This document shows, in pieces, positions 1-9,761 of a stretch of DNA of 64,000 nucleotides. Source of the stretch: Bacteroidales bacterium. GTDB lineage: Bacteria; Bacteroidota; Bacteroidia; Bacteroidales; UBA932. The stretch is from NCBI GenBank assembly GCA_017935505.1, contig JAGBHM010000004.1:62001-126000 (forward strand), written 5' to 3'. The position numbers and the translations under genes were made by a program. The notes beneath the pieces were generated by a model. The model saw only the letters and a list, made by a program, of their open reading frames with translations, did not search any database and was not told where the DNA came from. Numbering within the stretch: position 1 is the stretch's first letter; each line of letters begins with the position of its first letter.

Positions 1-2557
1 AGGTGCTGCAACATCTTCAATTATCAACAAGAATGCTCTGGAGCACTTGCAGGCAACATCTTTGGGTGACATCATGTCCCTGCTGCCTGGAGCTTCCCAA
101 CAGAAACCAGATTTGCAAGGTGTATCAACTGCATTTGTGCGTGGAGGAAGTTCTTTGGGTACTGCCGTAATCGTGGACGGCGCCCCTATGTCAAACAATG
201 CCAACCTGCAGGTACTGAGCCAAGGCAGTGGAAGTGAAACCGGTGCAGTATCCCCTACTACCGGTATCGATTTGAGAACCATTACCACCAACAATGTAGA
301 GAGCATTGAGGTTATCCGTGGTATCGCTCCTGTTGAGTATGGTGATATGACTGCCGGCGCCGTTATTGTTAATGCAAAAGCCGGATTCCAGCCTCTTACC
401 ATTAAATTGAATATAAATCCGAATGTATATTCAGCTTCGGCAACACAAGGTTTCAAGCTTGGAAATAAAGCCGGCAACATCAATTACAATGTGGATTATG
501 CGTATAGTGTTGATGAACCGAGAGAGGGTTACGACTACTATCAGCGTGTAACTGCGAAAGTCGGTTATACCAATACTTTCGGCAAATTCTATACAAACAA
601 CTCATTGAGTTTCTTGTGGACATACGATAGAGGTTATCCTAACCCTGCCGATGAAACCGATAAAAACATCTTCTATGAAAAAGACTATGGCATCCGTTTT
701 ACACATAATGGACAATATAATGCCAATGCCGACTTTTTCAAGAGTTTACAGTATAATATCTCATTCAACTATACAAACCGTCACAGCTTCTATGAAAATC
801 TGATCAACGGAAATGGCGATGCTCCATATTCAACATCAAAAGTAGACGGTTCCGTTATGTCTAGCATCCTCAATGGCCATGTTTATGATCAGGAAGGCAA
901 CCAGATTACAAGCTATGATCCTTCACAGATTGATTATGCAAAAGCATGGATTTTGCCGTCAACCTATACTTCACAATATAATATCTATGGCAAGGAGCTG
1001 AATACATTTGCAAAAGTCAAGGCCAATTTTGCCGGAGACTGGGGCAGGACAAACCACAGGCTTGTTGTTGGTGCCGATTTCAAGAGCGATGGCAACTTAG
1101 GAGACGGTAGAGTATATGATATAGAGTGTCCACCTGCAAGACTTGGTGTCGGAAGTGTTGTTGAAACTCTCAGGGAGAGAGCTTTCAAGGATATTCCTTT
1201 CCTCAATCAGTTTGGTGCATATCTGCAGGAGACATTCTCTGTTGACATTGCAAAACGCAAATTGGAACTGGTTGCAGGTTTGAGATACGACCATGTATTC
1301 AATTTTGGAGGAGGTCTCTCACCTCGTCTCAACCTGTCGTACGAACTGGTTCCAAATGTATTGAGCCTCAACGCAGCATACGGTATTACCCGCAAAGCTC
1401 CTACCCTGTACTATCTGTATCCGGACAGCAAATATTACGATGCAATAAACTTCGACAACGCACTCTCTACAAATATTCCGGATGACAAGAAGATGCAGGT
1501 AATTACAACCTATGTAATGGATAGGAAAACCGATGAACTGGAGATGATGAGACAAGAGAAATATGAGATTGGCCTCTCTGCAAATATCGGCAAAATGCAC
1601 TTCTCCATTGTAGGTTATCAGGAAGTTGTAAACAACGGATTCGGAATGTATACAGACCCTGATGATTTGAGACTGATAAATTATGTCCAATACAAACAGG
1701 TACAAAAAGGGTTTGATCCCGAAACAGGTGCACCAAACCTTATTCTTGGAGAGAACGGCATGCCTGTACTTGCTGAAAAGGCAAACAATGCATACTTTAT
1801 CTCTGTCAACAATCCGGGAAACAGAGACAGATACAGAAGAACCGGTATAGAGTATGTGTTCAATTTTGGCAGAATAGATGCCATCAGAACTACATTCCAG
1901 CTCGACGGTACTGTCTATACCACCAAAACACTGCCTACCAAAACATATTCATTCTCAGGTAGAATACCTGCAGGAGCCTCAGGAGATTTCTCAAGATACT
2001 CAGACAAAGGTGTCTTTGACAATTTGGATATCAGCCCTGTATCATATTCAGAGCATGCTGCTACCAATATTACAGCTGTACACAATATTCCACAGATTGG
2101 TCTGGTAATCTCTGCAACTGCCCATATCAGCTGGAGATCAAAGAACTGGGATGTCTATACAACAGACAGGGAATTGCTTACCATTCCTAAATGGTGGATA
2201 CCACGTACAGATGCTGTAATTGACGGAGTTGAGTACAAAGCCGGCCAGATGTATAATTTCAAGAAAGAGTGGGCTAATGAAGACAATCCGAATTATGACA
2301 GATTCCAGTATTTGACAACAGAAGATTCATATAATTGGGATACGTTGTATGAGAGGGAAAATGTATTCAAGCCAACTTTAACCATTGGCCTCAATGTCTC
2401 AAAAGAGTTCGGAAAATTGTTCAATATATCATTCTTTGCACAAAACATGTTCCGCAGCAGCCGTCTGCAGGAGCTTGCCCTTGAGCCGGGCTACTATGTC
2501 CGTATGGGTGGCGGAGGATTTTTCTTCGGATTGCAGTTGAATGCCACAATTAAATAA
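1..2557 (+). CDS. TonB-dependent outer-membrane receptor (5' truncated by window edge)
   Basis: The open frame runs in from the left edge; in-frame codons from base 2 encode receptor sequence ahead of the first possible internal start (a TTG at 47), so the true start lies outside the window. The visible part opens in the plug domain (LGDIMSLLPG, then the RGIAPVEYGDMTAGAV motif, about residues 90-105) and continues into a long barrel rich in alternating aromatic strands, ending in strands of the FFFGLQLNATIK type. About 850 residues are visible. Such receptors import ligands across the outer membrane with TonB energy. The ligand cannot be told from sequence. An 17-base gap separates it from the lipoprotein gene, so the two are probably co-transcribed. 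Confidence 0.9.
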   Translation, partial: GAATSSIINKNALEHLQATSLGDIMSLLPGASQQKPDLQGVSTAFVRGGSSLGTAVIVDGAPMSNNANLQVLSQGSGSETGAVSPTTGIDLRTITTNNVESIEVIRGIAPVEYGDMTAGAVIVNAKAGFQPLTIKLNINPNVYSASATQGFKLGNKAGNINYNVDYAYSVDEPREGYDYYQRVTAKVGYTNTFGKFYTNNSLSFLWTYDRGYPNPADETDKNIFYEKDYGIRFTHNGQYNANADFFKSLQYNISFNYTNRHSFYENLINGNGDAPYSTSKVDGSVMSSILNGHVYDQEGNQITSYDPSQIDYAKAWILPSTYTSQYNIYGKELNTFAKVKANFAGDWGRTNHRLVVGADFKSDGNLGDGRVYDIECPPARLGVGSVVETLRERAFKDIPFLNQFGAYLQETFSVDIAKRKLELVAGLRYDHVFNFGGGLSPRLNLSYELVPNVLSLNAAYGITRKAPTLYYLYPDSKYYDAINFDNALSTNIPDDKKMQVITTYVMDRKTDELEMMRQEKYEIGLSANIGKMHFSIVGYQEVVNNGFGMYTDPDDLRLINYVQYKQVQKGFDPETGAPNLILGENGMPVLAEKANNAYFISVNNPGNRDRYRRTGIEYVFNFGRIDAIRTTFQLDGTVYTTKTLPTKTYSFSGRIPAGASGDFSRYSDKGVFDNLDISPVSYSEHAATNITAVHNIPQIGLVISATAHISWRSKNWDVYTTDRELLTIPKWWIPRTDAVIDGVEYKAGQMYNFKKEWANEDNPNYDRFQYLTTEDSYNWDTLYERENVFKPTLTIGLNVSKEFGKLFNISFFAQNMFRSSRLQELALEPGYYVRMGGGGFFFGLQLNATIK

Positions 2558-2574
2558 TATAAGGAGATACTGTT

Positions 2575-3897
2575 ATGAAAAAAACTTTTAAATTAATATT
2601 CACTTTAACTTTAATTGCCCTTATCTCCTCATGTGTAAAAATAATGGAGAATGCACAGGATGTTCCTGTTATCGGAAAAATTGAAGTTGCATATAAAGTC
2701 AATGCCACAACTGCTTTTCAGGAAAAAGGCGGCACAGTTGTTCCTGATCCGAACTTTCCTACCGGAGGACTTACTGTAAATTTCCTCAATTTGGGAACAA
2801 ATGCCATAACTACCGTTACAACAGATAACGATGGCATTGCATCTGCCCATATTGCCCCCGGCGACTATTCAATTATTGTAACAGGCAGCATAAAGAATGG
2901 TGATGACACCTATATGATGAATGCAACAGTGCCTTCAGTATCATTGATCAGCCCTGTTTCAAAAGAGGAGGCAGCTGCAGACGGCAGCGACAAACAAGTT
3001 ATAATCAGACCTGCAAAATTGGGAACCCTTGTTATCAGTGAAATGTATTATAACGGGTCAACTCAACCATATTATTTCAGGGACCAGACCTATCACATTT
3101 ATAATAATGGAGATAAAACCGAGTACCTTGATGGTCTCTGTTTTGCGCAGATGTATCCCAACATTGTATCCGTTGACACTCCACTGCCTACATGGCCGGA
3201 TGAAGACGGTATAAACAACTATGTATATGCCCGTTTGGTATGGAAATTCCCCGGCAATGGAACAGACTATCCTTTAGAGCCAGGCGAAGCTGTTGTATTG
3301 GCGCAGGAGGCAAGAAACCACTTCACAAACCTTTCCGACAGCAATGATATAACAATAGACAACTCTTCTGCCAATTGGGAGTGCTGGTTCGGCAATGCAT
3401 CCCGAGACAATCCGGATGTTCCAAATCTTCCGCACATATTCTATTGCGACATGAACTATGGCTTCCAATGGCTGGCATCAGTTTATGGTCCTGCACTCTG
3501 TATCTTCAGACCGGATGACGGCACAGTCATAACAGATAATTTTTATGAAAAGCCGGCAAAAAATCCGAACTGTCAGGTTCAGGAAGGCGATGTGGATATG
3601 GTGTATTTTGCCAGAATTCCGGCAAATTGGATAATTGACGGCATTGAGTGTATGGAAGACTTGAGTCTGCTCGGCCTTAAACGTATCCCTGGATTTGTAG
3701 ATGCAGGAGCAGCAACAGCCGGTACCATTTACCAAGCTAAGGTCGTTTCAAGAAAGGTTGTAGACAGGAGAGCCGACGGCACCCCTATTTATGCCGACAC
3801 TAACAACTCTACAAATGACTTTGAGACTCTTTCCGGCCCTGTCATCAGAAGATATGGCCAAAAAGCTCCGGCTTGGGACGGTACTAATAATAACTAA
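2575..3897 (+). CDS. DUF4876-like lipoprotein
   Basis: A 440-residue protein with a lipoprotein signal: basic start (MKKTFK), hydrophobic core and lipobox LISSC with the cysteine at residue 20, so it is probably anchored to the outer membrane. Residues about 30-140 look like a carboxypeptidase-regulatory/prealbumin-like beta domain (GGLTVNFLNLG...TVTTDNDGIASAHIAPGDYS is typical of such folds). From about residue 145 (LVISEMYYNG) the pattern resembles a lamin-tail-like domain. Its arrangement between a TonB receptor and a second barrel matches the DUF4876 family as I remember it; that name is recall, not a search. It may act as a surface partner of the receptor. Function unknown. Confidence 0.7.
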   Translation: MKKTFKLIFTLTLIALISSCVKIMENAQDVPVIGKIEVAYKVNATTAFQEKGGTVVPDPNFPTGGLTVNFLNLGTNAITTVTTDNDGIASAHIAPGDYSIIVTGSIKNGDDTYMMNATVPSVSLISPVSKEEAAADGSDKQVIIRPAKLGTLVISEMYYNGSTQPYYFRDQTYHIYNNGDKTEYLDGLCFAQMYPNIVSVDTPLPTWPDEDGINNYVYARLVWKFPGNGTDYPLEPGEAVVLAQEARNHFTNLSDSNDITIDNSSANWECWFGNASRDNPDVPNLPHIFYCDMNYGFQWLASVYGPALCIFRPDDGTVITDNFYEKPAKNPNCQVQEGDVDMVYFARIPANWIIDGIECMEDLSLLGLKRIPGFVDAGAATAGTIYQAKVVSRKVVDRRADGTPIYADTNNSTNDFETLSGPVIRRYGQKAPAWDGTNNN

Positions 3898-3905
3898 AAC
3901 AGAAA

Positions 3906-5513
3906 GTGATGATTAAGAATATATTTAAAACAGTAGGCTGCCTGTTCTTGGCGGCAGCTGCCTTTAATCCGGTTCTTGCTCAGGAGAATCAGACACCTGC
4001 TTCTGTTGCAAAACTTAAAATGCAGAATATCTGGATGAACAATACCAACAATACCGCAGCCGGTGTTGTAGATGCATCTGAGCACTACAGCATTTCTTCT
4101 GTAGGATATACAAGAGATAAAGGTGATTTCAATTTCATTCAGGCAGGAAACAACAACAGTCAACTGAAACTGCAATCTGAAGGTGGCGGAATTTATGAAA
4201 AAGTCAACAACATGTTCATGTGGGGCAAAATCTCCTACACACGAGATGTACTTAAAGGTGCAAAATTCAACTGCTTGACATACGACCCGTTCAGGGATGT
4301 ACCATTTTTGTTGGCAGATACCAACTCATCAAAATGGATCAGACAACAGTACGACCTTGCAATGAAGATGGCATCTCCAAAATTGTTCAACTTCCTTACA
4401 CTTGGTCTGAGCGGTTCATATATGACAGGTACATCTTCAAAACAGGTAGACCCGAGACCTGAGATGAAGGTTTCAAAATTTGATATCGGCGCCTCATTGT
4501 TAATGAGCTTCGGCAATCACCATATCGGTTTTGACTATAACTACTATAACAGAAGGGAGGACGGTGATGCAACCATCATGAATACCCTGTTTCAATCAAG
4601 GGCTTGGGATTTCGTAGCTCCGGGATTCTTCAAGGAGGCTGAGTTCTCTGCAAATCCTATATTTTACATAGAGAGATATTACCATGCACATGCAATGGGT
4701 GGCGGTGTTCAGTATGGCTTCAAGAACAGCCATTGGAACATCCTGCTTTCAGGTAACTATCAACAGCGAGTTGAAGATATCAATAATGAGCAGCTGCATG
4801 AAGATCCTGAAAATCTCAGAAAAATTATAGGTACAGTAAAAGAGGATATCTATACAGGCAAATTGGTTGCCAACTATACTTTCAATAATGGAAACATGTT
4901 GTCCCTTAATGCCTCTTACCAGGACAAAAGTGTAGACGGCATTGAATATTACCAGAAATTCGACAGTTCAATTGAGGTCAATGGCTGGGTTATTAATGCC
5001 AAATACACTACATCCAATACCTCAAAGGTTGACAAGGAGGTAAAACTGGATTATATTGTCAACGACGGCAATGTCTACAAATGGTGGTTTGGCGTAAACT
5101 ATGCAAACAGAACCAATGACTGGTGCTACTACTTGCCACAGGCAAACCAGGATGTTACCAACAATATCTACGGGGCATTTGCATCACGCCATATCCCGTT
5201 CAAAAAGAACCACTCATTGACAATCAGCTTTAACGGAGGCTTCTCTTCTAACAGTGAGGCTTTCATGAAGTATGAGGGTGAAGGCACCCAACCTGAAAAT
5301 GCAGGATGGACAGACTTCACACTTAGGGATTTCAACTACTTGACAACCAATTATACAAAGTTTGGCGGTGAACTTTCATACGCATATTCAGGATTCAGGA
5401 AAAATGAATCGATGTCGTTGTTCCTTACAGTTGCATTGGATCATTACACACCTGGTACTGACCTGTTCACAAACCGCACAATTACAAACTTCACACTTGG
5501 TATAGCTTTCTAA
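3906..5513 (+). CDS. DUF6850-like outer-membrane beta-barrel protein
   Basis: A 535-residue protein with an N-terminal signal peptide (hydrophobic stretch ending VLAQ at about residue 25) and then continuous amphipathic beta-strand pattern, ending in a strand with terminal phenylalanine (FTLGIAF), the usual outer-membrane barrel signature. It starts 8 bases after the lipoprotein stop, so it belongs to the same operon, and is followed by a strong terminator. The size, the SVGYTRDKGDF type start and the neighbourhood fit the DUF6850 family as recalled. It could form a transport or secretion partner with the upstream receptor. No enzymatic motif is visible. Confidence 0.7.
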   Translation: MMIKNIFKTVGCLFLAAAAFNPVLAQENQTPASVAKLKMQNIWMNNTNNTAAGVVDASEHYSISSVGYTRDKGDFNFIQAGNNNSQLKLQSEGGGIYEKVNNMFMWGKISYTRDVLKGAKFNCLTYDPFRDVPFLLADTNSSKWIRQQYDLAMKMASPKLFNFLTLGLSGSYMTGTSSKQVDPRPEMKVSKFDIGASLLMSFGNHHIGFDYNYYNRREDGDATIMNTLFQSRAWDFVAPGFFKEAEFSANPIFYIERYYHAHAMGGGVQYGFKNSHWNILLSGNYQQRVEDINNEQLHEDPENLRKIIGTVKEDIYTGKLVANYTFNNGNMLSLNASYQDKSVDGIEYYQKFDSSIEVNGWVINAKYTTSNTSKVDKEVKLDYIVNDGNVYKWWFGVNYANRTNDWCYYLPQANQDVTNNIYGAFASRHIPFKKNHSLTISFNGGFSSNSEAFMKYEGEGTQPENAGWTDFTLRDFNYLTTNYTKFGGELSYAYSGFRKNESMSLFLTVALDHYTPGTDLFTNRTITNFTLGIAF

Positions 5514-5554
5514 CAGGTTGCCAAAACGTTGTTTGAACTGATTATTGGATTTTT

Positions 5555-5594
5555 AAAGGGTGGCCTAAAAGTCATATCGGCCACCCTTTTTATA
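5555..5594 (+). terminator. Rho-independent terminator after the receptor operon
   Basis: Perfect 11-bp inverted repeat (AAAGGGTGGCC at 5555-5565 with its complement at 5579-5589) around a 13-base loop, running into T residues. It separates the receptor operon from the peptidase genes. Confidence 0.85.
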
Positions 5595-5655
5595 ACCACA
5601 AAGCATAAAATCATTTAATTTACTAAATATCAACAATATATCAAGTAGCAAAAAG

Positions 5656-7527
5656 ATGAAGCGTAAAACATCTATTTTCTCTCTGTTTGCAGTTGCTTCC
5701 GCAATGTTTTCATCATTGTCGGCAACAGCCCGGAATATAGAGAAACCTACAATAGAGGGCAAGACCAGTTTTGCCGTTGTTGTAGACCAGACTACCTTGG
5801 AGAAGTGCCGCGCCGAGATAGACAGTTACAAGGCTGTTGTTGAGAGCGAGGGTCTTCCAACCTACATTGTTTCAGACAACTGGTGCTCTCCAGAAGAGGT
5901 AAGAAGTGTTCTTGAAGAACTTTACAAAAACAACAAATTGGAGGGTGCATTCCTTGTAGGAGACATTCCAATTGTAATGGCAACAAAAGCAGAGCACTTG
6001 ACCACCGCTTCTGTTCCTACAGACCGCTTCTACGATGATTTCGACCTCAAATTCGACTTTATCAAAGATTCAACCGACGGTCTGAAATTCTACTGCCGGC
6101 TTTCACCTGTTTCAGAACAACATATCGGAAGCGACATCTACACAGCACGTCTGAAACCGCTTGCAGGCAACGGAGACAAATACGGGCAGATAAGCAAATA
6201 TTTGAAGAAGGCTGTGGCATTGCACAAAGAGCACAACCACTTTGATTCATTCGTTTCATATACCGGTTACGGGGCAGGTCCTGAGTGTCTCAAGGCATGG
6301 AGAAGCGAGCAGCAGATCCTTCATGAGCAATACCCGGGCATATTTACAAAATACAACAATGCCAAATTCATCCGCTTCTCAATGGACAAATACCCTAAAG
6401 ACTATGTAATCAGGGAGCTTCGCCGTCCTGATCTTGATTTCATGGTCATCCATGGCCATGGCATGCCCGACAGACAATGTCTGGCCGGCATTCCCAACCA
6501 GATGGATATTGAGCATCCTGAGTACATCAAATATGAGTTGAGACAGATGATGAGGTCAAACCTAAAAGAGCAGAAAGAGAAGGTTTTGGAACTTGTCGGA
6601 AAATGGGGATTGGATTCAGCATGGTATGCCGGCTACGACACTCCCGAAATGATAAGGAAAGACTCCATTGAAGATGCCAGAACCGGTATTCTTACAGAAG
6701 ATGTGAACGCAATCTCTCCTAATGCAAGATTTGTCATTATGGATTGCGGCTTCAATGGCGATTTCAGATACGACAACTTTATTGCCGGCAAATATATCAT
6801 GACCGACGGCAAATGTCTTGCCTCATTTGCAAACAGTGCAAATGTTGTTCAGGACAAATCCGCAACCGGCCTTCTCGGTCTTTTGGGTCAGGGCATAAGA
6901 CTCGGGAACTGGGCAAAATACAACAACTCTCTCGAGTCTCATCTCTTTGGAGATCCTACATTCCATTTCCATGCTCCCCACGGCCATGCACACCATGGAG
7001 AGGAACATCACCACACTCACGACATCAACGGGATGATGGCTGTAAATGACAACGGTTTCTGGGTTGAACATCTGAACCACCACAATCCCGAGTACCAGAA
7101 TGTGGCTCTTATCAAACTTGTATGCAACAACTATGAAGGAATAGAAGATATACTTTTGAAAAAGGTTGTCGGGTCTCCATTTGCAATTGTAAGGTACAAT
7201 GCAATGATGCTTCTGGAGAGACTCAACCATCCTAACTGGCACGAGGCCCTCAAAGCCGCAACCAACGACAGCCACGAGCTTACCCGCAGAATAGCCGTCC
7301 ACAGAATGGGCCTGTGCTGCAACACAGAGTTTATCCCCTACCTGATTGACTCTTATGTAACCGACTACTCTGCACTGCGTGTCAAATTCAACATAACCAA
7401 ATCCCTGCAATGCTTTGACAAAGATCTTGTACTTGGGCAGATAGAAAAATATTTTGCCGACAAGGACTTCTATCTTGCCGCCAGATTCAAGCAGGAACTT
7501 ATTGATCTTGTTTCATCAGAAAAATAA
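5656..7527 (+). CDS. C25-like (gingipain-fold) secreted cysteine peptidase, paralog 1, His-rich linker
   Basis: A 623-residue protein with a Sec signal peptide (about residues 1-26). The body resembles clan CD family C25: a DRFYDDFDL motif, a candidate catalytic histidine in VIHGHG (H268), a candidate nucleophile cysteine in IMDCGFNG (C364) and the closing LFGDPTFHF strand typical of C25 proteins. Directly after this comes a linker with 10 histidines in about 20 residues (about 437-455), absent from the two paralogs. The remaining ~160 residues look like HEAT repeats and are about 100 residues shorter than in the paralogs. No type IX secretion C-terminal domain is recognisable, so a periplasmic or outer-membrane-associated site is possible. 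Family placement rests on motifs only. Confidence 0.75.
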   Translation: MKRKTSIFSLFAVASAMFSSLSATARNIEKPTIEGKTSFAVVVDQTTLEKCRAEIDSYKAVVESEGLPTYIVSDNWCSPEEVRSVLEELYKNNKLEGAFLVGDIPIVMATKAEHLTTASVPTDRFYDDFDLKFDFIKDSTDGLKFYCRLSPVSEQHIGSDIYTARLKPLAGNGDKYGQISKYLKKAVALHKEHNHFDSFVSYTGYGAGPECLKAWRSEQQILHEQYPGIFTKYNNAKFIRFSMDKYPKDYVIRELRRPDLDFMVIHGHGMPDRQCLAGIPNQMDIEHPEYIKYELRQMMRSNLKEQKEKVLELVGKWGLDSAWYAGYDTPEMIRKDSIEDARTGILTEDVNAISPNARFVIMDCGFNGDFRYDNFIAGKYIMTDGKCLASFANSANVVQDKSATGLLGLLGQGIRLGNWAKYNNSLESHLFGDPTFHFHAPHGHAHHGEEHHHTHDINGMMAVNDNGFWVEHLNHHNPEYQNVALIKLVCNNYEGIEDILLKKVVGSPFAIVRYNAMMLLERLNHPNWHEALKAATNDSHELTRRIAVHRMGLCCNTEFIPYLIDSYVTDYSALRVKFNITKSLQCFDKDLVLGQIEKYFADKDFYLAARFKQELIDLVSSEK

Positions 7528-7538
7528 TGGAAATGGGT

Positions 7539-9737
7539 ATGAAAAGATTTTTACTTGTAATTGCTGCTATCATCTGCACAGGCCAGATATTTGCACAAAA
7601 AGCCAAAGTAACAAAACCTGTTACAAAGCAGAGCAACTCGTTTGCCATTGTTATAGACAACATCACATATGAAAAAGCCAATGCAGAGGTTCTGGCCTAC
7701 AGGGATGCCCTTGAGGCCGACGGGCTCTCTACCTACATTATATGTGGTACTTGGGAAAACCCAGATCAGGTAAAGGCCCAGATCAGGAAAGTTTACGCAA
7801 AAGCAAAGAACTTTGAGGGGGTCGTATTCATTGGCGATGTGCCTTATGCAATGGTGCGCAATGCACAGCACATGACTACAGCCTTTAAGATGGATGAGAA
7901 AAAATTTGATAAAGACCAGTCTTCTGTTGCCTCAGACCGTTTCTACGACGATTTGCACCTTGAGTTTGAGTTTATTCAGAAAGACACTGTCAATCCTATG
8001 AAGTTCTGGTATAAACTCACAGAAGATTCTCCCCAAACATTGAACCCTACCTTCTACTCAGGCCGTATCTTCTACCCTCCCATGCTGGGTGGCGACAAAT
8101 ATGAGGCCATTGCAAAATATTTGAGAAAGGCTGTTGAGGCCAAAAAGAATCCTGAGCTTCTCGACAATATGGTAACATTTGCCGGCCATGGATACAACGG
8201 AGACTGTCTTCTTGTATGGCAGGATGAGAAGATTGCAATGAATGAGAACTTCCCGTTCCTTGCAAATGGCCACAACTCTGAAAAGCACCTCAACTTCAGA
8301 ATGGACAAGTATATGAAGTACCAGCTGTTCAGCGAATTGGAGAGACCGGGCATTGATGCCTTTTTCTTCAACGAGCATGGTTCTATTGACAAACAGCACA
8401 TTTCAGGCAGCTCTCCTGAGACTGTAAGTTCAACAGAAGAGCGTCTTTCTTCTTTCCGTTCAAAAATCAATGGAGAGTTGAGATGGATGTCTGAAGAAGA
8501 AAGAGAAGAGTTCAGAAAGAATTTCTTCAAATATTATGGAGTAAATGAGCAATTCTTCAAAGCAAGAGCTGAAGAGAATCAAGAGGAGGTAGAACTGGCC
8601 AAAAACGATCCGGATCCTATCATTTTCAGCCTCGACGATATCAAGAAACTGAAACCTACTCCAAGATTTGTAATGTTCAATGCCTGCTACAACGGTTCAT
8701 TCCACAGACCGGGATATGTTGCCGGTTACTATATTTTTGGCGACGGCAGAACTGTTGTTTGCCAGGGTAACACTGTAAACGTACTCCAAGACAGATGGAC
8801 ATACGAGATGGCAGGTCTTATCTCCCATGGTGTGAGAATCGGTGAATACAACCGCATGATTGCCTCTTTGGAGGGCCATATCATCGGTGACCCTACCTTC
8901 CACTTCCGCGAGCAGGAGGGCTCTACCCTACGCCGTGATGCAGTTGCAAAAGCAAACGACGCAGCATACTGGGAGGCACTTCTGGAGTCTCCATATGCAG
9001 ACATCCAGTCTCTTGCCTTGAGAAAACTTACCGACATGGGTGCTTTGGAATCATTTGATATCCTTGCCCACATGAAGAGATGCAAATTCGGCACAACCCG
9101 TATGGAGTGCATCAAGCTGTTGAGCCGCTTCCGCGACGACAACTACATTGAGGCTATCAAGACCGGTATCTACGACAGCTACGAGCTTACACGCCGCAAC
9201 GCAGCAGACTATGCATGGAGAAGCGGTGATACAAGATTGTCTGAGACCATTATTGATGCTTTTGCAAACTATCCTGAGTCCCAACGCCTGAATTACAACT
9301 TGCAGAAATGCATGACCCTTTTCCCTGAGAAATCGTTGAGAGAGGCTCTCGAGGTTGTCAAAAAGGATTTCACAGACCTTGATGTTGATGCTGCTGTAAA
9401 AAGAGTTGAGGATATGATAGAGTTCCAGCAGAACTTCAAGAGAGAGTACACCTCTACCCTGTTCAATAACAATGCAACCCTCAGGGAGCGTATTGCAGCT
9501 TCGCGCTGGATGAGAAACCACAACTACCACGACCAGATTGGCAGAATGCTGGAGCTTATCGCAGACAAATCTCAGGAACTCGAGTTGAGAGTAAATGTTG
9601 CCGAGATGTTGGGCTGGTACAACAAATCGATGTTCTGCCAACAGATTTCCGACGGCTGCAAGAAAATTCTCGAGAACAAGGATATTGAGGAGGAGCTGCG
9701 CAAAGAGCTTATCCAAACTATAAACAGAGTCAAATAA
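7539..9737 (+). CDS. C25-like secreted cysteine peptidase with HEAT-like C-terminus, paralog 2
   Basis: ATG codons at 7527, 7533 and 7539 are all in frame. The last gives the best signal peptide (MKRFLLVIAA...FAQ), and I prefer it because the first overlaps the upstream stop. The protein shares SDRFYDDLHLEFEF with paralog 1. The candidate catalytic histidine is in FNEHGS (H280) and the cysteine in FNACYNGSFHRP (C383), followed by IIGDPTFHF. Between His and Cys lies a ~100-residue, charged insertion, much longer than the gap in gingipains. From about residue 450 the sequence is alpha-helical repeat (ALRKLTDMGALESF, YDSYELTRRNAADYAW), HEAT-like. Co-transcribed with its neighbours. Confidence 0.75.
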   Translation: MKRFLLVIAAIICTGQIFAQKAKVTKPVTKQSNSFAIVIDNITYEKANAEVLAYRDALEADGLSTYIICGTWENPDQVKAQIRKVYAKAKNFEGVVFIGDVPYAMVRNAQHMTTAFKMDEKKFDKDQSSVASDRFYDDLHLEFEFIQKDTVNPMKFWYKLTEDSPQTLNPTFYSGRIFYPPMLGGDKYEAIAKYLRKAVEAKKNPELLDNMVTFAGHGYNGDCLLVWQDEKIAMNENFPFLANGHNSEKHLNFRMDKYMKYQLFSELERPGIDAFFFNEHGSIDKQHISGSSPETVSSTEERLSSFRSKINGELRWMSEEEREEFRKNFFKYYGVNEQFFKARAEENQEEVELAKNDPDPIIFSLDDIKKLKPTPRFVMFNACYNGSFHRPGYVAGYYIFGDGRTVVCQGNTVNVLQDRWTYEMAGLISHGVRIGEYNRMIASLEGHIIGDPTFHFREQEGSTLRRDAVAKANDAAYWEALLESPYADIQSLALRKLTDMGALESFDILAHMKRCKFGTTRMECIKLLSRFRDDNYIEAIKTGIYDSYELTRRNAADYAWRSGDTRLSETIIDAFANYPESQRLNYNLQKCMTLFPEKSLREALEVVKKDFTDLDVDAAVKRVEDMIEFQQNFKREYTSTLFNNNATLRERIAASRWMRNHNYHDQIGRMLELIADKSQELELRVNVAEMLGWYNKSMFCQQISDGCKKILENKDIEEELRKELIQTINRVK

Positions 9738-9761
9738 CAATCTTTTAATCAATAAACGACA

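Noticed and set aside
6823-7410. Open frame of 195 codons on the minus strand
   Set aside because: Antisense to the peptidase paralog 1, no domain or start signal; shadow frame.
9051-9752. Open frame of 233 codons on the minus strand
   Set aside because: It lies wholly antisense to paralog 2 of the peptidase genes, lacks recognisable protein features and reads as a shadow frame.
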